Notes: generated by a model not told the origin, from the sequence alone. Positions 33,953-44,080 are shown, counted from the stretch's first letter. The stretch: 64,000 bases of DNA from Streptomyces sp. NBC_00878 (GCF_026341515.1 NZ_JAPEOK010000001.1:6882001-6946000); one strand, 5' to 3'. Program-made: numbers and translations.

Positions 33953-34210
33953 TCAGCCGTAGACGATGCGGCGCAGTTGTCTGAGCGTGAGCTCGGGCGG
34001 TGCGACCGCGCGGTACTTCAGATCCGCCGCGATCCGTTCGAAGATCGCCGCGTTCACCAGTCCCTGGGCCTGGAGCTCGCGGTGGCGGCGACGGACGTAG
34101 TCGTCGGTCGTCTCGTCGAAGTACGCGAGGACGTCCTGGAGCACCCGCAGCGCCTCGCCCCGGTTGAGGGGTGAGGAGCGCGTCAGATGATCAACAAGTT
34201 CGTCGTGCAC
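33953..34210 (-). CDS. Conserved small helical protein
   Basis: The protein has 85 residues from GTG 34210. It is predicted all-helical and charged (EALRVLQDVLAYFDETTDDY, LKYRAVAPPELTLRQLRRIV). I do not recognise the family by name, though Streptomyces keep small proteins of this type upstream of glmS. Two-gene order with glmS on the same strand; possible co-expression. Confidence 0.65.
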   Translation of the reverse strand: MHDELVDHLTRSSPLNRGEALRVLQDVLAYFDETTDDYVRRRHRELQAQGLVNAAIFERIAADLKYRAVAPPELTLRQLRRIVYG

Positions 34211-34358
34211 CCGTCGATCCTGAGGTAAAGCGCTGGCAATCGCAAGAATCCTGCCCGATATCGGGCACGAGCCTGTTGAAACTCTTATGGGAGGCTGTTC
34301 GGGGCCTGTTCATCCTGTGGCCCGCGGTGCGATGGTTGCCAGGAGCACCTTTTCGGCC

Positions 34359-35954
34359 ATGGACACTCCACGCATGGGCGTACCGGAGAAGCTCGCCGCG
34401 CGCATGAACATGGCCGAGCGGCACGAATACCTCCGCGCCAGATTCTCGCGGCGCACGATGATCAGGGGTGGCGCCGTCACGCTGGGCGCCGTCGCGGGCG
34501 GGGCCTTCGTGCCCGGCGCCGTCGCACAGGCCGCGACAGCGACACAGACTTCCGTACTGACGCAGACCGCCGCGAGCCGCGACAAGGTCGACGGCGCTCT
34601 CGTCGCCCCGTTCGGCCGCCACCTCGCCTGGGGCAACGACCCCCGTACGGAGATCACCGTCTCCTGGCAGGTCCCGGTCGCGGTCAAGGAGCCCTTCGTC
34701 CGTATCGGCGCACACCCCTTGAACCTCTCCCACAAGATCGAGGCCGAGGTCCGCACCCTCTTCACCCCGGCCGGCGTCGGCGCGAGCGGCAACCACACCC
34801 AGTACTACGTGCACGCCAAGCTCACCCACCTGCGGCCCGGCCGGACGTACTACTACGGAGTCGGCCACGCGGGCTTCGACCCCGCCGAGGCGCACCTGCT
34901 GGGCACGCTCGGCACCTTCACCACCGCCCCCGCGCACAAGGAGCCGTTCACCTTCACGGCCTTCGGTGACGAGGGCGTGAGCTACCACGGCCTCGCCAAC
35001 AACAGCCTGCTGCTCGGCCAGAACCCGGCCTTCCACCTGCACGCCGGGGACATCGCGTACGCCGACCCGGCCGGTGCGGGCCAGACCGCCGACGCCGGTT
35101 TCGACTCGCGCGTGTGGGACCAGTTCCTCGCGCAGACCGAGTCGGTCGCCAAGTCCGTCCCGTGGATGCCGGCCTACGGCAACCACGACATGGAGGCCTG
35201 GTACTCGCCCAACGGCTACGGCGGCGAGGAAGCCCGCTGGAACCTCCCCGACAACGGCCCGGACGCCAAGAACCTGCCGGGTGTCTACTCCTTCGTCTAC
35301 GGCAACACGGCGGTCATCTCGCTCGACGCCAACGACATCTCCTTCGAGATTCCGGCCAATCTGGGCATCTCGGGTGGCACTCAGACCAAGTGGCTGGAGG
35401 CGCAGCTGAAGAAGTACCGCGACTCGAAGGACGTCGACTTCGTCGTGATCTTCTTCCACCACTGCGCCTACTGCACCTCCACCGCGCACGCCTCGGAGGG
35501 GGGTGTGCGTCAGGAGTGGGTGCCGCTGTTCGAGAAGTACACGGTGGATCTCGTCATCAACGGCCACAACCATCAGTACGAGCGTACGGATGTGATCAAG
35601 GGCAACAAGGTCACCAAGAAGCTTCCCATCGGCGGGACCGCGTACCCCGAGACGGACGGTGTCGTCTACGTGACGGCGGGTGCGGCCGGGCGCAGTCTGT
35701 ACGCGTTCACGGCGGCGCAGTCGTACGAGGGCCATGAGAACGAGGTCGGCTCCGTGGCGTCCTTCATCAACACCAAGGAGGGCAAGGTCAACGAGACGGT
35801 CGCCTGGTCTCGGGTGCGGTATCTCGACTACTCGTTCTTGCGGGTGGATGTGACGCCTGCGTCTCCGGGGCGGCTTGCCACGTTGAAGGTGCGGGGGATC
35901 GCGGAGACGGGTGAGGAAGTTGACCACTTCACTGTGGCGCGGCGGGTTCGGTGA
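34359..35954 (+). CDS. Tat-exported metallophosphoesterase (purple acid phosphatase type)
   Basis: The protein has about 531 residues from ATG 34359; ATG 34374 or 34332 are alternatives and none has a clear Shine-Dalgarno. A twin-arginine signal (FSRRTMIRGGAV, about residues 28-39) leads to a cleavage region near AVAQAAT. A fibronectin-like N-domain precedes the calcineurin-like domain with FTAFGDEGV, HAGDIAYADPAG, YGNHDMEAWY, FFHHCAYCT and INGHNHQYERT, the metal-ligand set of purple acid phosphatases. The enzyme likely frees phosphate from extracellular esters. No Pho box was identified. Confidence 0.85.
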   Translation: MDTPRMGVPEKLAARMNMAERHEYLRARFSRRTMIRGGAVTLGAVAGGAFVPGAVAQAATATQTSVLTQTAASRDKVDGALVAPFGRHLAWGNDPRTEITVSWQVPVAVKEPFVRIGAHPLNLSHKIEAEVRTLFTPAGVGASGNHTQYYVHAKLTHLRPGRTYYYGVGHAGFDPAEAHLLGTLGTFTTAPAHKEPFTFTAFGDEGVSYHGLANNSLLLGQNPAFHLHAGDIAYADPAGAGQTADAGFDSRVWDQFLAQTESVAKSVPWMPAYGNHDMEAWYSPNGYGGEEARWNLPDNGPDAKNLPGVYSFVYGNTAVISLDANDISFEIPANLGISGGTQTKWLEAQLKKYRDSKDVDFVVIFFHHCAYCTSTAHASEGGVRQEWVPLFEKYTVDLVINGHNHQYERTDVIKGNKVTKKLPIGGTAYPETDGVVYVTAGAAGRSLYAFTAAQSYEGHENEVGSVASFINTKEGKVNETVAWSRVRYLDYSFLRVDVTPASPGRLATLKVRGIAETGEEVDHFTVARRVR

Positions 35955-35969
35955 CCTGTTCGTGGTTCG

Positions 35970-36005
35970 GCGGGTGCGGGTGCGGGTGCGGGTGCGGGTG
36001 CGGGT
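35970..36005 (+). repeat. Six tandem GCGGGT hexamers
   Basis: GCGGGT repeats six times just after the metallophosphoesterase stop, followed by two partial copies of the CGCAGTTCCCC repeat (36017-36068). Confidence 0.85.
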
Positions 36006-36069
36006 GAGTGGGGGCTGGTCGCGCAGATCCCCGCGCCCCTAAAAGACTGCGCAGTTCCCCGCGCCCCTA

Positions 36070-36107
36070 AAGGCCCCCCGCGCCCCTTCAGGGGCGCGGG
36101 GGGCCTT
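36070..36107 (-). terminator. 18-bp hairpin between convergent genes
   Basis: AAGGCCCCCCGCGCCCCT (36070-36087) and its exact complement (36090-36107) form an 18-bp stem with a TC loop. TCCT follows on the plus strand. It ends the metallophosphoesterase and DUF4429 transcripts. Confidence 0.8.
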
Positions 36108-36118
36108 CCTCTGAAGGG

Positions 36119-36997
36119 CTACATCCCCCTCAGCACCGCCTGCTTGGCCAGTGTGAACTCCTCGTCCGTGAGGACGCCGGACTTGTGGAGGTCGCCGAGT
36201 TCGCGCAGGCGGCGCAGGAGGGCGTCGTGGTCGGGCTCCTGGGGCGGCTCCGGGGCGGCGGCCAGTTGCTTCCGTGGGGTGTCCGTGGTGGGCGGCGCCG
36301 ACGGGTGCGGGAGGCGGGCCTGTACCGCCGCCGCCACCAGGGCCATCAGCGGGTCCTTCTTGAAGCCCCACAGGTCCACGGAGTTGGGGTCGTACTTCGG
36401 CGGGGCCTTCGTGGACGCGCCCCGGACGGTGAAGCGCAGGGAGCCGTTCTCCAGGCCGACCGCGGGGTGCCACTCCACGGACTGGATGTCGGCCAGGGCG
36501 ATCGTGCGGGCGCCGGCGGCCGACTTGGCCTCCTCCGTCTTCCAGTTCCACTCCAGGCGGATGTGCTCGCCGTCGAAGCTCGCGGTGCCGTCGCCCGCGG
36601 AGACCGACAGGGGCACGGCAGGCCCCGGCAGCAGATATCGGTCGACGGCGGTGGCCGGAACCTCGTCCAGGAGCAGCGCGTTGCGGATCTCGTCCACGAA
36701 GTACTCGGCGACGCCGTAGCGGTCCGATTCGACGGTCAGCTGGTAGGGGTCGGAGGCGTCCGTGAGCCTGCCGCCGGTCGCGTGCAGCAGCGGGTCGGCG
36801 CCGTCCCGCAGCCTGAGCCTGAGCCGCCCGGACTTCTTGCCCTGCTCGAAGGAAACCCCCGCTAACGCGCCCAGCGGGACGGCGAGTTCGCCCAGCGTCT
36901 TGCGCAGCAGACCCACGTTCTTGTCATGGCCGGGCACGAGGCGCAGGGCGTCGCCGTCGAAGGTCCAGGTGCCGTCCCGCTGGATGATTTCCGCCAT
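36119..36997 (-). CDS. DUF4429 protein with C-terminal SHOCT domain
   Basis: The protein has 292 residues from ATG 36997. Two tandem PH-like DUF4429 repeats are seen, beginning MAEIIQRDGTWTFDGDALRL and later DGTASFDGEHIRLEWNW. The C-terminal SHOCT motif reads LLRRLRELGDLHKSGVLTDE followed by EFTLAKQAVL. No membrane segment. Role unknown; the family is common in actinobacteria and the short SHOCT piece often joins oligomers. The gene is divergent from the hexosaminidase across a DasR-type site only 62 bp long, so both may share control. Confidence 0.85.
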   Translation of the reverse strand: MAEIIQRDGTWTFDGDALRLVPGHDKNVGLLRKTLGELAVPLGALAGVSFEQGKKSGRLRLRLRDGADPLLHATGGRLTDASDPYQLTVESDRYGVAEYFVDEIRNALLLDEVPATAVDRYLLPGPAVPLSVSAGDGTASFDGEHIRLEWNWKTEEAKSAAGARTIALADIQSVEWHPAVGLENGSLRFTVRGASTKAPPKYDPNSVDLWGFKKDPLMALVAAAVQARLPHPSAPPTTDTPRKQLAAAPEPPQEPDHDALLRRLRELGDLHKSGVLTDEEFTLAKQAVLRGM

Positions 36998-37028
36998 GAG
37001 GGGGATTGTTTCACCGGCTGTGCGGGAG

Positions 37029-37044
37029 AGTGGTCTATACCCAT
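37029..37044 (+). promoter_or_regulatory. DasR-responsive element (dre)
   Basis: AGTGGTCTATACCCAT resembles the dre consensus A-C/G-TGGTCTAGACCA-C/G-T with only central and last-arm changes. It lies just before the hexosaminidase gene, a known DasR target in S. coelicolor (SCO2786, from memory). Glucosamine-6-phosphate releases DasR. Confidence 0.75.
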
Positions 37045-37059
37045 TCGAAGGGAGCGCAT

Positions 37060-38655
37060 GTGAGACAGCACAGAACGCCCCGACTCCTCGGTACGCTGCT
37101 GCTCGTGGTGGCCGCAGGTATCTCCGTCGTCGGCGCGGCACCGTCCGCCGCAGACCGAACCGCCACCCCGCTCGGCCAGGTGATTCCGGCCCCCGCATCT
37201 GTTGACGCGACCGGATCCCCGTACCGGATCAGCAGTGGTACGCGTATTCGCGTGGACGACTCGGGGGAGGTCCGCCGCATCGGCTCGTATCTCGCCGACG
37301 TCCTGCGTCCCTCGACCGGCTATCGGCTGCCGGTCACCGACGACGGCGGTCGCGACGGCATCCGGCTCCAACTCACCGGCAAGGACTCCGCGTTGGGCGC
37401 GGAGGGATACCGGCTGAAGAGTGGCAAGAGCGGCGTCACCATCATGGCCCGGGAGCCCGCCGGGCTCTTCCACGGTGTGCAGACGCTGCGCCAGCTTCTC
37501 CCGGCCTCCGTCGAGAAGGACTCCGCGCAGCCGGGACCCTGGACGGTCGCGGGCGGCACCATCACCGACACACCCCGCTACGGCTACCGCGGCGCGATGC
37601 TCGATGTCTCCCGGCACTTCTTCGGCGTCGATCAGGTCAAGCGCTACATCGACCAGATGGCGCTCTACAAGGTCAACAAGCTGCACCTGCACCTCAGCGA
37701 CGACCAGGGCTGGCGGATCGCCATCGACTCCTGGCCGCGGCTCGCCACGTACGGCGGGTCCACGCAGGTCGGCGGCGGGTCCGGCGGCTTCTACACGAAG
37801 GCCCAGTACAAGGAGATCGTCCGGTACGCCTCCTCGCGCTTCCTCGAAGTCGTGCCCGAGATCGACATGCCGGGCCACACCAACGCGGCGCTCGCCTCGT
37901 ACGCCGAGCTGAACTGCGACGGGGTCGCCCCGCCGCTCTACACCGGCACCGAGGTCGGCTTCAGCTCGCTGTGCGTCGCCAAGCCGGTGACGTACGACTT
38001 CGTGGACGACGTGATCCGGGAGCTGGCCGCGCTCACGCCCGGCAAGTACATCCACATCGGCGGTGACGAGGCGCACTCGACGCCCCACGAGGACTTCGTG
38101 GAGTTCATGACCAAGGTGCAGCCGGTCGTCGCCAAGTACGGGAAGACCGTGATGGGCTGGCACCAGCTGACCGGGGCGACCCCCGCGAAGGGCGCGCTGG
38201 CCCAGTACTGGGGTCTGGACGACACGGACGCCGCCGAGAAGGAGCAGGTCGCGGCGGCAGCGCGGAACGGGACCGGGCTGGTCCTGTCGCCCGCCGACCG
38301 GGTGTACCTCGACATGAAGTACACCGCGGACACCCCGCTCGGCCTTGACTGGGCCGGTCTGGTTGAGGTCAAGCGGTCGTACGACTGGGATCCCGGCAAC
38401 TACCTTGCGGGCGTGCCCGGTTCGGCGGTCCGGGGCGTCGAGGCGCCACTGTGGACGGAGACCCTCTCGACCTCGGCGAACCTGGACTACATGGCGTTCC
38501 CGCGGCTGCCCGGGGTGGCCGAGCTCGGCTGGTCGCCCGCGGCCACGCACGACTGGGACACGTACAAGGTGCGGCTCGCGGCCCAGGCGCCGCGCTGGGA
38601 CGCGATGGGGACGGGTTATTACCGGTCGCCGCAAGTCCCTTGGCCCGCAGGGTAG
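37060..38655 (+). CDS. GH20 beta-N-acetylhexosaminidase (secreted)
   Basis: The protein has 531 residues from GTG 37060 with GAAGGGAG upstream; the longer frame lacks a ribosome site. A Sec signal peptide (about 1-33, LLGTLLLVVAAGISVVGAAP) precedes a GH20b domain and the catalytic barrel with LHLHLSDDQGWRIAI, PEIDMPGHTNAAL and IHIGGDEAH, whose D-E pair supports substrate-assisted catalysis. It removes GlcNAc from chitobiose outside the cell and so produces the DasR inducer. Its final codons (QVPWPAG-stop) are the first copy of a 39-bp tandem repeat. Confidence 0.92.
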   Translation: MRQHRTPRLLGTLLLVVAAGISVVGAAPSAADRTATPLGQVIPAPASVDATGSPYRISSGTRIRVDDSGEVRRIGSYLADVLRPSTGYRLPVTDDGGRDGIRLQLTGKDSALGAEGYRLKSGKSGVTIMAREPAGLFHGVQTLRQLLPASVEKDSAQPGPWTVAGGTITDTPRYGYRGAMLDVSRHFFGVDQVKRYIDQMALYKVNKLHLHLSDDQGWRIAIDSWPRLATYGGSTQVGGGSGGFYTKAQYKEIVRYASSRFLEVVPEIDMPGHTNAALASYAELNCDGVAPPLYTGTEVGFSSLCVAKPVTYDFVDDVIRELAALTPGKYIHIGGDEAHSTPHEDFVEFMTKVQPVVAKYGKTVMGWHQLTGATPAKGALAQYWGLDDTDAAEKEQVAAAARNGTGLVLSPADRVYLDMKYTADTPLGLDWAGLVEVKRSYDWDPGNYLAGVPGSAVRGVEAPLWTETLSTSANLDYMAFPRLPGVAELGWSPAATHDWDTYKVRLAAQAPRWDAMGTGYYRSPQVPWPAG

Positions 38656-38747
38656 TTGAACTCCATAGCGCAAGTCCCTCGGCCCGCCGGGTAGTTGAAC
38701 TCCGCAGCGCAAGTCCCTCGGCCCGCCGGGTAGTTGACCCCGCCGGG
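38631..38747 (+). repeat. Three tandem 39-bp repeats covering the gene end
   Basis: Units begin GCAAGTCCCT at 38631, 38670 and 38709 and end before 38748. The first contains the stop codon of the hexosaminidase gene; copies two and three carry the same TAG in the same context and differ by a few bases. Confidence 0.9.
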
Positions 38748-38786
38748 TTGAGGGCCGGCATGGTGGAGTGCGATAGCTGACACGGC

Positions 38787-38825
38787 GGCGGGCGTCCCCT
38801 GGGACCGTACGTGGGGACGCCCGCC
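38787..38825 (-). terminator. Hairpin between hexosaminidase and desD
   Basis: GGCGGGCGTCCCC (38787-38799) pairs with GGGGACGCCCGCC (38813-38825) over a 13-nt loop. It is placed to terminate the des operon and the convergent hexosaminidase gene. Confidence 0.8.
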
Positions 38826-38851
38826 TGCTTGTGGGAGCGGTAAGTCGGTGC

Positions 38852-40666
38852 CTACCGCCCGGCGATGGGGTTCTGCAGTTTCCCGACGAGCTGGAGGGCT
38901 CCGGCGGGATCGGCGAGATCCACCATCTGTTCGTTGTCGCGCAGCTGGAGACGGTTGAGGCAGGACAACGCGAACTCGGGCGCGAACAGGTCGAACTGCT
39001 TGAACCTGTCCGCGAGTTCGGGCGTGGCCGCCTGGTACTCGCGTACGCACTCGGCGACCGTCCGCCAGAATTCGTCCTCCTCCAGGACGCCCTCGCTCGC
39101 CAGGTTCGCGGCGAGGAAGCGGAAGAAGCAGTCGAAGACGTCGGTGAAGATCGACAGGAGTTTCTTGTCCTCGGGGACGTCGACGCGCAGCCGCTCGACC
39201 GTCGGTGGCAGCACCGCGTCCGGGTCCATGACGACGATCTCCTCGGCGATGTCCTTGTAGATCGCCCGCTCGACAACACCGTCCTTGAGGACCAGGATGA
39301 CGTTCTCGCCGTGCGGCATGAACACCAGGTCGTACGCGTAGAAGCTGTGCAGCAGCGGGGTGAAGTAGGCCCGGAGGTAGCGGGCGAGCCACTCCGCCGG
39401 CGCCAGTCCCGAGCGTTCGACCAGCGCGGTCGCGATCGACGCGCCCTCGTGGTCGACGTGCACGAGCGAGGCCATGGTGGCCAGGGACTCGCCGTCCTGG
39501 AGCGAGGGGACCGGGCTCTCGCGCCACAGGGCGGCGAGCATTTTCCGGTACGGGGAGTAGCGGTCGGTGGCGGCCTCGTACTCCAGGTGCCGGTAGCCGA
39601 CGGCCGCCCGCTCGCGGATGATCGACAGGCCCGTCGACTTCAACACCGGGTCGTTGTCGATGAGTTGGGCGAGCCAGTCGTTGATGGCCGGGGTCGCCTC
39701 CATGTACGCGGCGGACAGCCCGCGCATGAAGCCCATGTTGATGACCGACAGGGCGGTCTTCACGTAGTGCTTCTCGGGGGCGCTCCGGTTGAAGAACGTC
39801 CGGATCGACTGCTGGGCCAGGTACTCGTCGTCGCCCTCGCCCAGACACACCAGGTGCTTCTGGGCGACCTCGGCGGCGAAGGTCACGGTGAGCTTGTTCC
39901 ACCACTGCCACGGGTGAACCGGGATGAACAGGAAGTCGGCCGGGTCCAACTCCTGTGCGCGCAGGGTGTCGTTGAACCGCGCGACCGTCCCCTCGCCCAG
40001 CTCCTCGCGCAGGAAGGACTCGTACTCGATGCCCACGCCCGCAGTGAAGGCGGCCCGCGAGCGGTGCGCGGCCAGCCACACGAGCCGTACGGGACTGGCG
40101 GTCTCCGGCGCGTACGAGAGGTACTCGTGGACCCCGAAGCCGAGTCGGCCGTTGTTGGCGACGAAGCAGGGGTGGCCCTCGGTCATGCCCGTCTCGATCT
40201 CCTGGAAGCCGCTGTTCGCGAGCTCGGCGGAGGTGAGCTGAGGCTTGGTGAGTTTGTAGCAGGTGCCGGAGAGGGTGGAGGAGATCTCCTCCAGGTAGAC
40301 CGGGAGAACCTCGTCGCTCAGGCCGAGCGCGCCCTTCAGCTCGATGAAGAAGTCCAGGGCGTGCAGGGGGAGTTCGCCGCCGTTCCGGTGGCGGGTGATC
40401 GACTCGGCGTCGACCTGCCAGTGGTCGAGGGCGCGGCGGGTGGCGGTGAACCGGTAGCGGGTCAGCCCGTCGTCACTGCGGATGGCGTACTCGCGGTACT
40501 CGCGGTACTCGCCGTGGTTGCCGTCGGTGCGGTCGGTGGCGTCGACCGCCTCCGGTGTGATCAGCCGCTCGTGGGCGAACTCGGCGAGGGCCTTGCGGAT
40601 GAGGAGGCGGTTGGCCCGGGCCCAGCGGTGGGGGGACAGATGCGCCACGGCGTCGGACAGGGTCAC
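38852..40666 (-). CDS. desD: Desferrioxamine synthetase (NIS, IucA/IucC family)
   Basis: The protein has 604 residues from GTG 40666 behind GAGGAG. NIS synthetase features include GHPCFVANNGRLGFG, IPVHPWQWWNKLTV, KTALSVINMGFMRGLS and MPHGENVILVLKDG. The enzyme uses ATP to join and cyclise three N-succinyl-N-hydroxycadaverine units into desferrioxamine E and forms desferrioxamine B with N-acetyl units. Translation is coupled to desC by a 4-bp overlap. It is last in the desABCD operon, which is controlled by the iron box at 44081. Confidence 0.95.
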   Translation of the reverse strand: MTLSDAVAHLSPHRWARANRLLIRKALAEFAHERLITPEAVDATDRTDGNHGEYREYREYAIRSDDGLTRYRFTATRRALDHWQVDAESITRHRNGGELPLHALDFFIELKGALGLSDEVLPVYLEEISSTLSGTCYKLTKPQLTSAELANSGFQEIETGMTEGHPCFVANNGRLGFGVHEYLSYAPETASPVRLVWLAAHRSRAAFTAGVGIEYESFLREELGEGTVARFNDTLRAQELDPADFLFIPVHPWQWWNKLTVTFAAEVAQKHLVCLGEGDDEYLAQQSIRTFFNRSAPEKHYVKTALSVINMGFMRGLSAAYMEATPAINDWLAQLIDNDPVLKSTGLSIIRERAAVGYRHLEYEAATDRYSPYRKMLAALWRESPVPSLQDGESLATMASLVHVDHEGASIATALVERSGLAPAEWLARYLRAYFTPLLHSFYAYDLVFMPHGENVILVLKDGVVERAIYKDIAEEIVVMDPDAVLPPTVERLRVDVPEDKKLLSIFTDVFDCFFRFLAANLASEGVLEEDEFWRTVAECVREYQAATPELADRFKQFDLFAPEFALSCLNRLQLRDNEQMVDLADPAGALQLVGKLQNPIAGR

Positions 40667-41262
40667 AGCGAAACTCCTCGGGTGGCCAGGCTGCGCTTGC
40701 TCAGGAACTGCTCGCGCGTGCAGAAGGAGAGCAGCGCGCGCTTCTCCGGTTTGTCGATCTCGCGCGCCGGGACGAAGCCGACGGCCTCGTTCAGCGCGTG
40801 GACCGCCGTGTTGGTGACATCCGGCTCGACGACGACCCGCCGGGTGCACGGGTCGGCGAACAGCTCGTCCATCACCGCGGTGATGACGGCCCGCGTGAAG
40901 CCGTGCACGGGCCGGTCGGTGGGGGCGACCAGGAAGTGCATACCGACGTCACCCGGCTCGGGCTCGTACAGCCCGACCAGCTCGATGTACCGGGGGTCGT
41001 ACTTCTCCATCAGGAACGCGGGCCGACCGTCGTGGAAGCCGAGATACGCGTGATGGTGCTCGCTGGCCGCGACGGCCATGTACTCCCGCTCCACGTCCTG
41101 GAGTTTCGCCTCCTGCATCATCCAGAAGGCGGCCTTGGGATGCGTCACCCAGGAGTGCAGCAACTCGGCGTCTTTCAGGGGGTCGAGGGGGCGGAGGCTG
41201 AGGGGACCGACGGTGTTGCCCGTTCCCGTTCCCGTGCTCGTTCCGGTGCCAGCGGCGCTCAT
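40663..41262 (-). CDS. desC: N-hydroxycadaverine acyltransferase
   Basis: The protein has 199 residues from ATG 41262. A Gly/Thr repeat ([12 protein letters not shown]) at the N-terminus precedes a GNAT-like IucB-type domain: [40 protein letters not shown] and [20 protein letters not shown]. It transfers succinyl or acetyl from CoA to N-hydroxycadaverine. It overlaps desB by 4 bp and desD by 4 bp. The N-terminal repeat is poor in function and may vary in length between strains. Confidence 0.93.
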   Translation of the reverse strand: MSAAGTGTSTGTGTGNTVGPLSLRPLDPLKDAELLHSWVTHPKAAFWMMQEAKLQDVEREYMAVAASEHHHAYLGFHDGRPAFLMEKYDPRYIELVGLYEPEPGDVGMHFLVAPTDRPVHGFTRAVITAVMDELFADPCTRRVVVEPDVTNTAVHALNEAVGFVPAREIDKPEKRALLSFCTREQFLSKRSLATRGVSL

Positions 41263-42566
41263 ATCGCGAACTCCTGGAACGCGATGGACTTCTCCACCGG
41301 GTAGTACTCGGTGCCGAGCAGCTCCCGGATGATGTACGCGTTGCGGTAGGCGCCCATGCCCAGGTCGGGCGAGGTGATCGAGTGCGTGTGGACGCCGGCG
41401 TTCTGCAGGAAGATGCCGCGTCCGGTCGTGTCGATGGCGTAGTTGCGGGCCACGTCGTGGTTGCCCTGCTCGTCGTAGCGGATGCGGTCGCGTACGGGCT
41501 TCAGGAACGCGGGCTCCACGTACTTGTAACCGGTCGCGAGGACCACGCCCTCGGAGTGCAGCTCGTAGTCCTTGCCCTGCTCCTCCTGGCGCAGGCCGAG
41601 GGTGTACGTGCCGGACTCGTAACTCGCGCTGCTCAGAGCGGAGTTGGTGAGCAGACGGGTGGGGACCGGGCCGCCGAGGTTCTTCTGGTAGAGCAGGTCG
41701 AAGATCGAGTCGATCAGCTCGCCGTCGATGCCCTTGAACAGGCCCTTCTGCTCCGTCTGGAGGCGGTAGCGGGTCCGCTCGGGCAGTGCGTGGAAGTAGT
41801 CGATGTACTCCGGGGAGGTCATCTCCAGCGTCAGCTTGGTGTATTCGAGCGGGAAGAAGCGCGGCGAGCGGGTGACCCAGTTGAGCCGGTAGCCGTGGAC
41901 GTCGATCTCGCTCAGCAGGTCGTAGTAGATCTCGGCGGCGGACTGCCCGCTGCCGACGAGCGTGATCGACTTCTTCGCCTGCAGCTCCCGCTTGTGCTGC
42001 TGGTAGCGGGAGTTGTGGATGAAGTCCCCGCCGAGGTTCTGGCAGGCCTCCGGTATGTACGGGGGAGTGCCGGTGCCCAGGACGAGGTGCCGGGCGTGGA
42101 ACTCGACACCGGCGGTCGTCCGTACGACGTACACGTCGTCCGCGTACGTCACCTCGGCGACCGTCGTGCTGAACCGGACGCTGGTGAGCTTCGAGGCGGC
42201 CCAGCGGCAGTAGTCGTCGTACTCGACGCGCAGCGGGTAGAAGTTCTCGCGGATGTAGAACGAGTACAGACGGCCCGATTCCTTCAGGTAGTTGAGGAAG
42301 GAGTACGGGGACGTCGGGTCGGCCAGGGTGACCAGGTCCGACATGAACGGGGTCTGGAGGTGCGCGCCCTTCAGGAACATCCCGGAGTGCCACTCGAAGT
42401 CCGGCTTGGACTCCAGGAAGACACCGTCGAGTTCGTCGATCGGCTCGGTGAGGCAGGCGAGGCCGAGGTTGAAGGGGCCGAGCCCGATACCGATGAAGTC
42501 GTGGATTTTCACGGCGGATCCGGGAAGCGCGGATTCAGGAAGCCCGGATTCAGGAAGCGCGGACAA
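41259..42566 (-). CDS. desB: Cadaverine N-monooxygenase
   Basis: The protein has 435 residues from TTG 42566, which has GGGAGAG at good spacing; an internal GTG at 42512 has no ribosome site. The FAD motif [14 protein letters not shown] and the NADPH motif [20 protein letters not shown] mark an ornithine/lysine N-hydroxylase family enzyme; the C-terminal ATGYKY is also typical. It hydroxylates cadaverine using NADPH and oxygen. The first 18 residues are a short repeat ([13 protein letters not shown]) from an about 15-18-bp DNA repeat. It overlaps desA by 17 bp. Confidence 0.94.
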   Translation of the reverse strand: MSALPESGLPESALPGSAVKIHDFIGIGLGPFNLGLACLTEPIDELDGVFLESKPDFEWHSGMFLKGAHLQTPFMSDLVTLADPTSPYSFLNYLKESGRLYSFYIRENFYPLRVEYDDYCRWAASKLTSVRFSTTVAEVTYADDVYVVRTTAGVEFHARHLVLGTGTPPYIPEACQNLGGDFIHNSRYQQHKRELQAKKSITLVGSGQSAAEIYYDLLSEIDVHGYRLNWVTRSPRFFPLEYTKLTLEMTSPEYIDYFHALPERTRYRLQTEQKGLFKGIDGELIDSIFDLLYQKNLGGPVPTRLLTNSALSSASYESGTYTLGLRQEEQGKDYELHSEGVVLATGYKYVEPAFLKPVRDRIRYDEQGNHDVARNYAIDTTGRGIFLQNAGVHTHSITSPDLGMGAYRNAYIIRELLGTEYYPVEKSIAFQEFAI

Positions 42567-44016
42567 GGGACTCTCCCAGGTACTGCTCGGCGTGGCCGGC
42601 GATCAGATCGAGTACGGCGGAGATGTCGTCCGGCGTGGTCTCGGGGTTGAGCAAGGTGAACTTGAGGAAGTGGCGGCCGCCGACCTTCGTCCCCGCGACC
42701 ACCGCGTCGCCGGAGGCGAACAGGGCCTTGCGGGCGTACAGGTTGGCGCGGTCGATCTCGGCCGGGTCGGTGACGGCCGCCGGGATGTAACGGAAGACGA
42801 GGGTGGAGAGCGAAGGCGCGACGACGACGTCGTAGCGCGGGTCGGCGGCGAGCAACCGCCAGCCCTCCTCGGCCAGTTCGCAGACCTCGTCGAAGAGCTG
42901 GCCGATGCCCTCGGCGCCCATCACGCGCAGCGTCATCCACAGCTTGAGGGCGTCGAAGCGGCGGGTGGTCTGGAGGGACTTGTCGACCTGGTTGGGTATG
43001 CGCTCCTCCACCATGCGGCGCGGGTTGAGGTACTCCGCGTGGTAGGTGGCGTGGCGGAGGGTGGCCTCGTCGCGGACCAGCACGGCGGACGAACTGACCG
43101 GCTGGAAGAAGGACTTGTGGTAGTCCACGGTCACGGAGTCGGCGCGCTCGATGCCGTCGATGCGGTGCCGGTTCTTCAGGGACGCGAGCAGTCCGCAGCC
43201 GTACGCGGCGTCGACGTGCAGCCAGGCACTGAACTGCTCGCACAGCTCGGCGATCTCGGGCAGCGGGTCGATGGAACCGAAGTCGGTGGTGCCCGCGGTG
43301 GCGACGACGGCCATCGGGACCAGGCCGTCGCGCTTGCAGCGCTCCAGCTCGTGGGCGAGCGCGACCGTCTGCATGCGCTTGTCGTTGCCGACCGGGATCG
43401 AGATCACGGAGTCCTGGCTGAGGCCGAGCAGTTTGGCCGACTTCTTGACACTGAAGTGGCTCACCTCGGAGGCGAAGATGCGCAGTTTGGCGTGCGAGGC
43501 CGACGCTTCCCACCCTGCCCGCCCTGGCTTGGCCTCCTCGCGGGCCAGCAGCAGCGCCTGGAGGTTGGACTGTGAGCCGCCCGAGGTGAACACGCCGTCG
43601 GCGGCGGGCCCGAACCCGATGCGCTCGTTGGTCCAGTCGATGAGCCGGCGCTCGATGAGGGTGCCGCCGGCCGACTGGTCCCAGGTGTCGAGCGAGGAGT
43701 TGACGGCGGAGAGGACGGCCTCGCCGACCACGGCGGGTATGACCACCGGGCAGTTGAGGTGCGCGAGGTAGCGGGGGTGGTGGAAGTAGATCGCGTCCCG
43801 GAGGTAGACGTCCTCCAGCTCGTCGAGCACCGCGGTGGTGTCGTGCAGCGGCTTGTCGAGGTCGATCCGCTCGATACGGGGCGCGAGGGCGTCGACCGTG
43901 ACACCCGTGTACGGACGGTCGGTGGTGGCGAGTTTGGCCGCCACCCGCTCGATTCCTTCGGTCACGGAACGGCGGTACCGCTCCGCGGTCGTGTCATTGA
44001 GCAGGTGCGAGCGCAT
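42550..44016 (-). CDS. desA: PLP-dependent lysine decarboxylase
   Basis: The protein has 488 residues from ATG 44016. Group II decarboxylase features include [39 protein letters not shown] and the PLP lysine in [16 protein letters not shown]. It decarboxylates lysine to cadaverine, the committed step to desferrioxamine. It leads the desABCD operon, with an iron box 64 bp upstream of the start. Confidence 0.95.
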   Translation of the reverse strand: MRSHLLNDTTAERYRRSVTEGIERVAAKLATTDRPYTGVTVDALAPRIERIDLDKPLHDTTAVLDELEDVYLRDAIYFHHPRYLAHLNCPVVIPAVVGEAVLSAVNSSLDTWDQSAGGTLIERRLIDWTNERIGFGPAADGVFTSGGSQSNLQALLLAREEAKPGRAGWEASASHAKLRIFASEVSHFSVKKSAKLLGLSQDSVISIPVGNDKRMQTVALAHELERCKRDGLVPMAVVATAGTTDFGSIDPLPEIAELCEQFSAWLHVDAAYGCGLLASLKNRHRIDGIERADSVTVDYHKSFFQPVSSSAVLVRDEATLRHATYHAEYLNPRRMVEERIPNQVDKSLQTTRRFDALKLWMTLRVMGAEGIGQLFDEVCELAEEGWRLLAADPRYDVVVAPSLSTLVFRYIPAAVTDPAEIDRANLYARKALFASGDAVVAGTKVGGRHFLKFTLLNPETTPDDISAVLDLIAGHAEQYLGESLVRAS

Positions 44017-44080
44017 GGGGGAGTCCTCCGGGGGCAGGAGACAAACGGGCGCGTGAGAGACGTGGGGGGCGGCGCTTAAC

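Noticed and set aside
38631..38747. 39-bp repeats as a CRISPR array
   Set aside because: Units are contiguous with no spacers and include the end of a gene.
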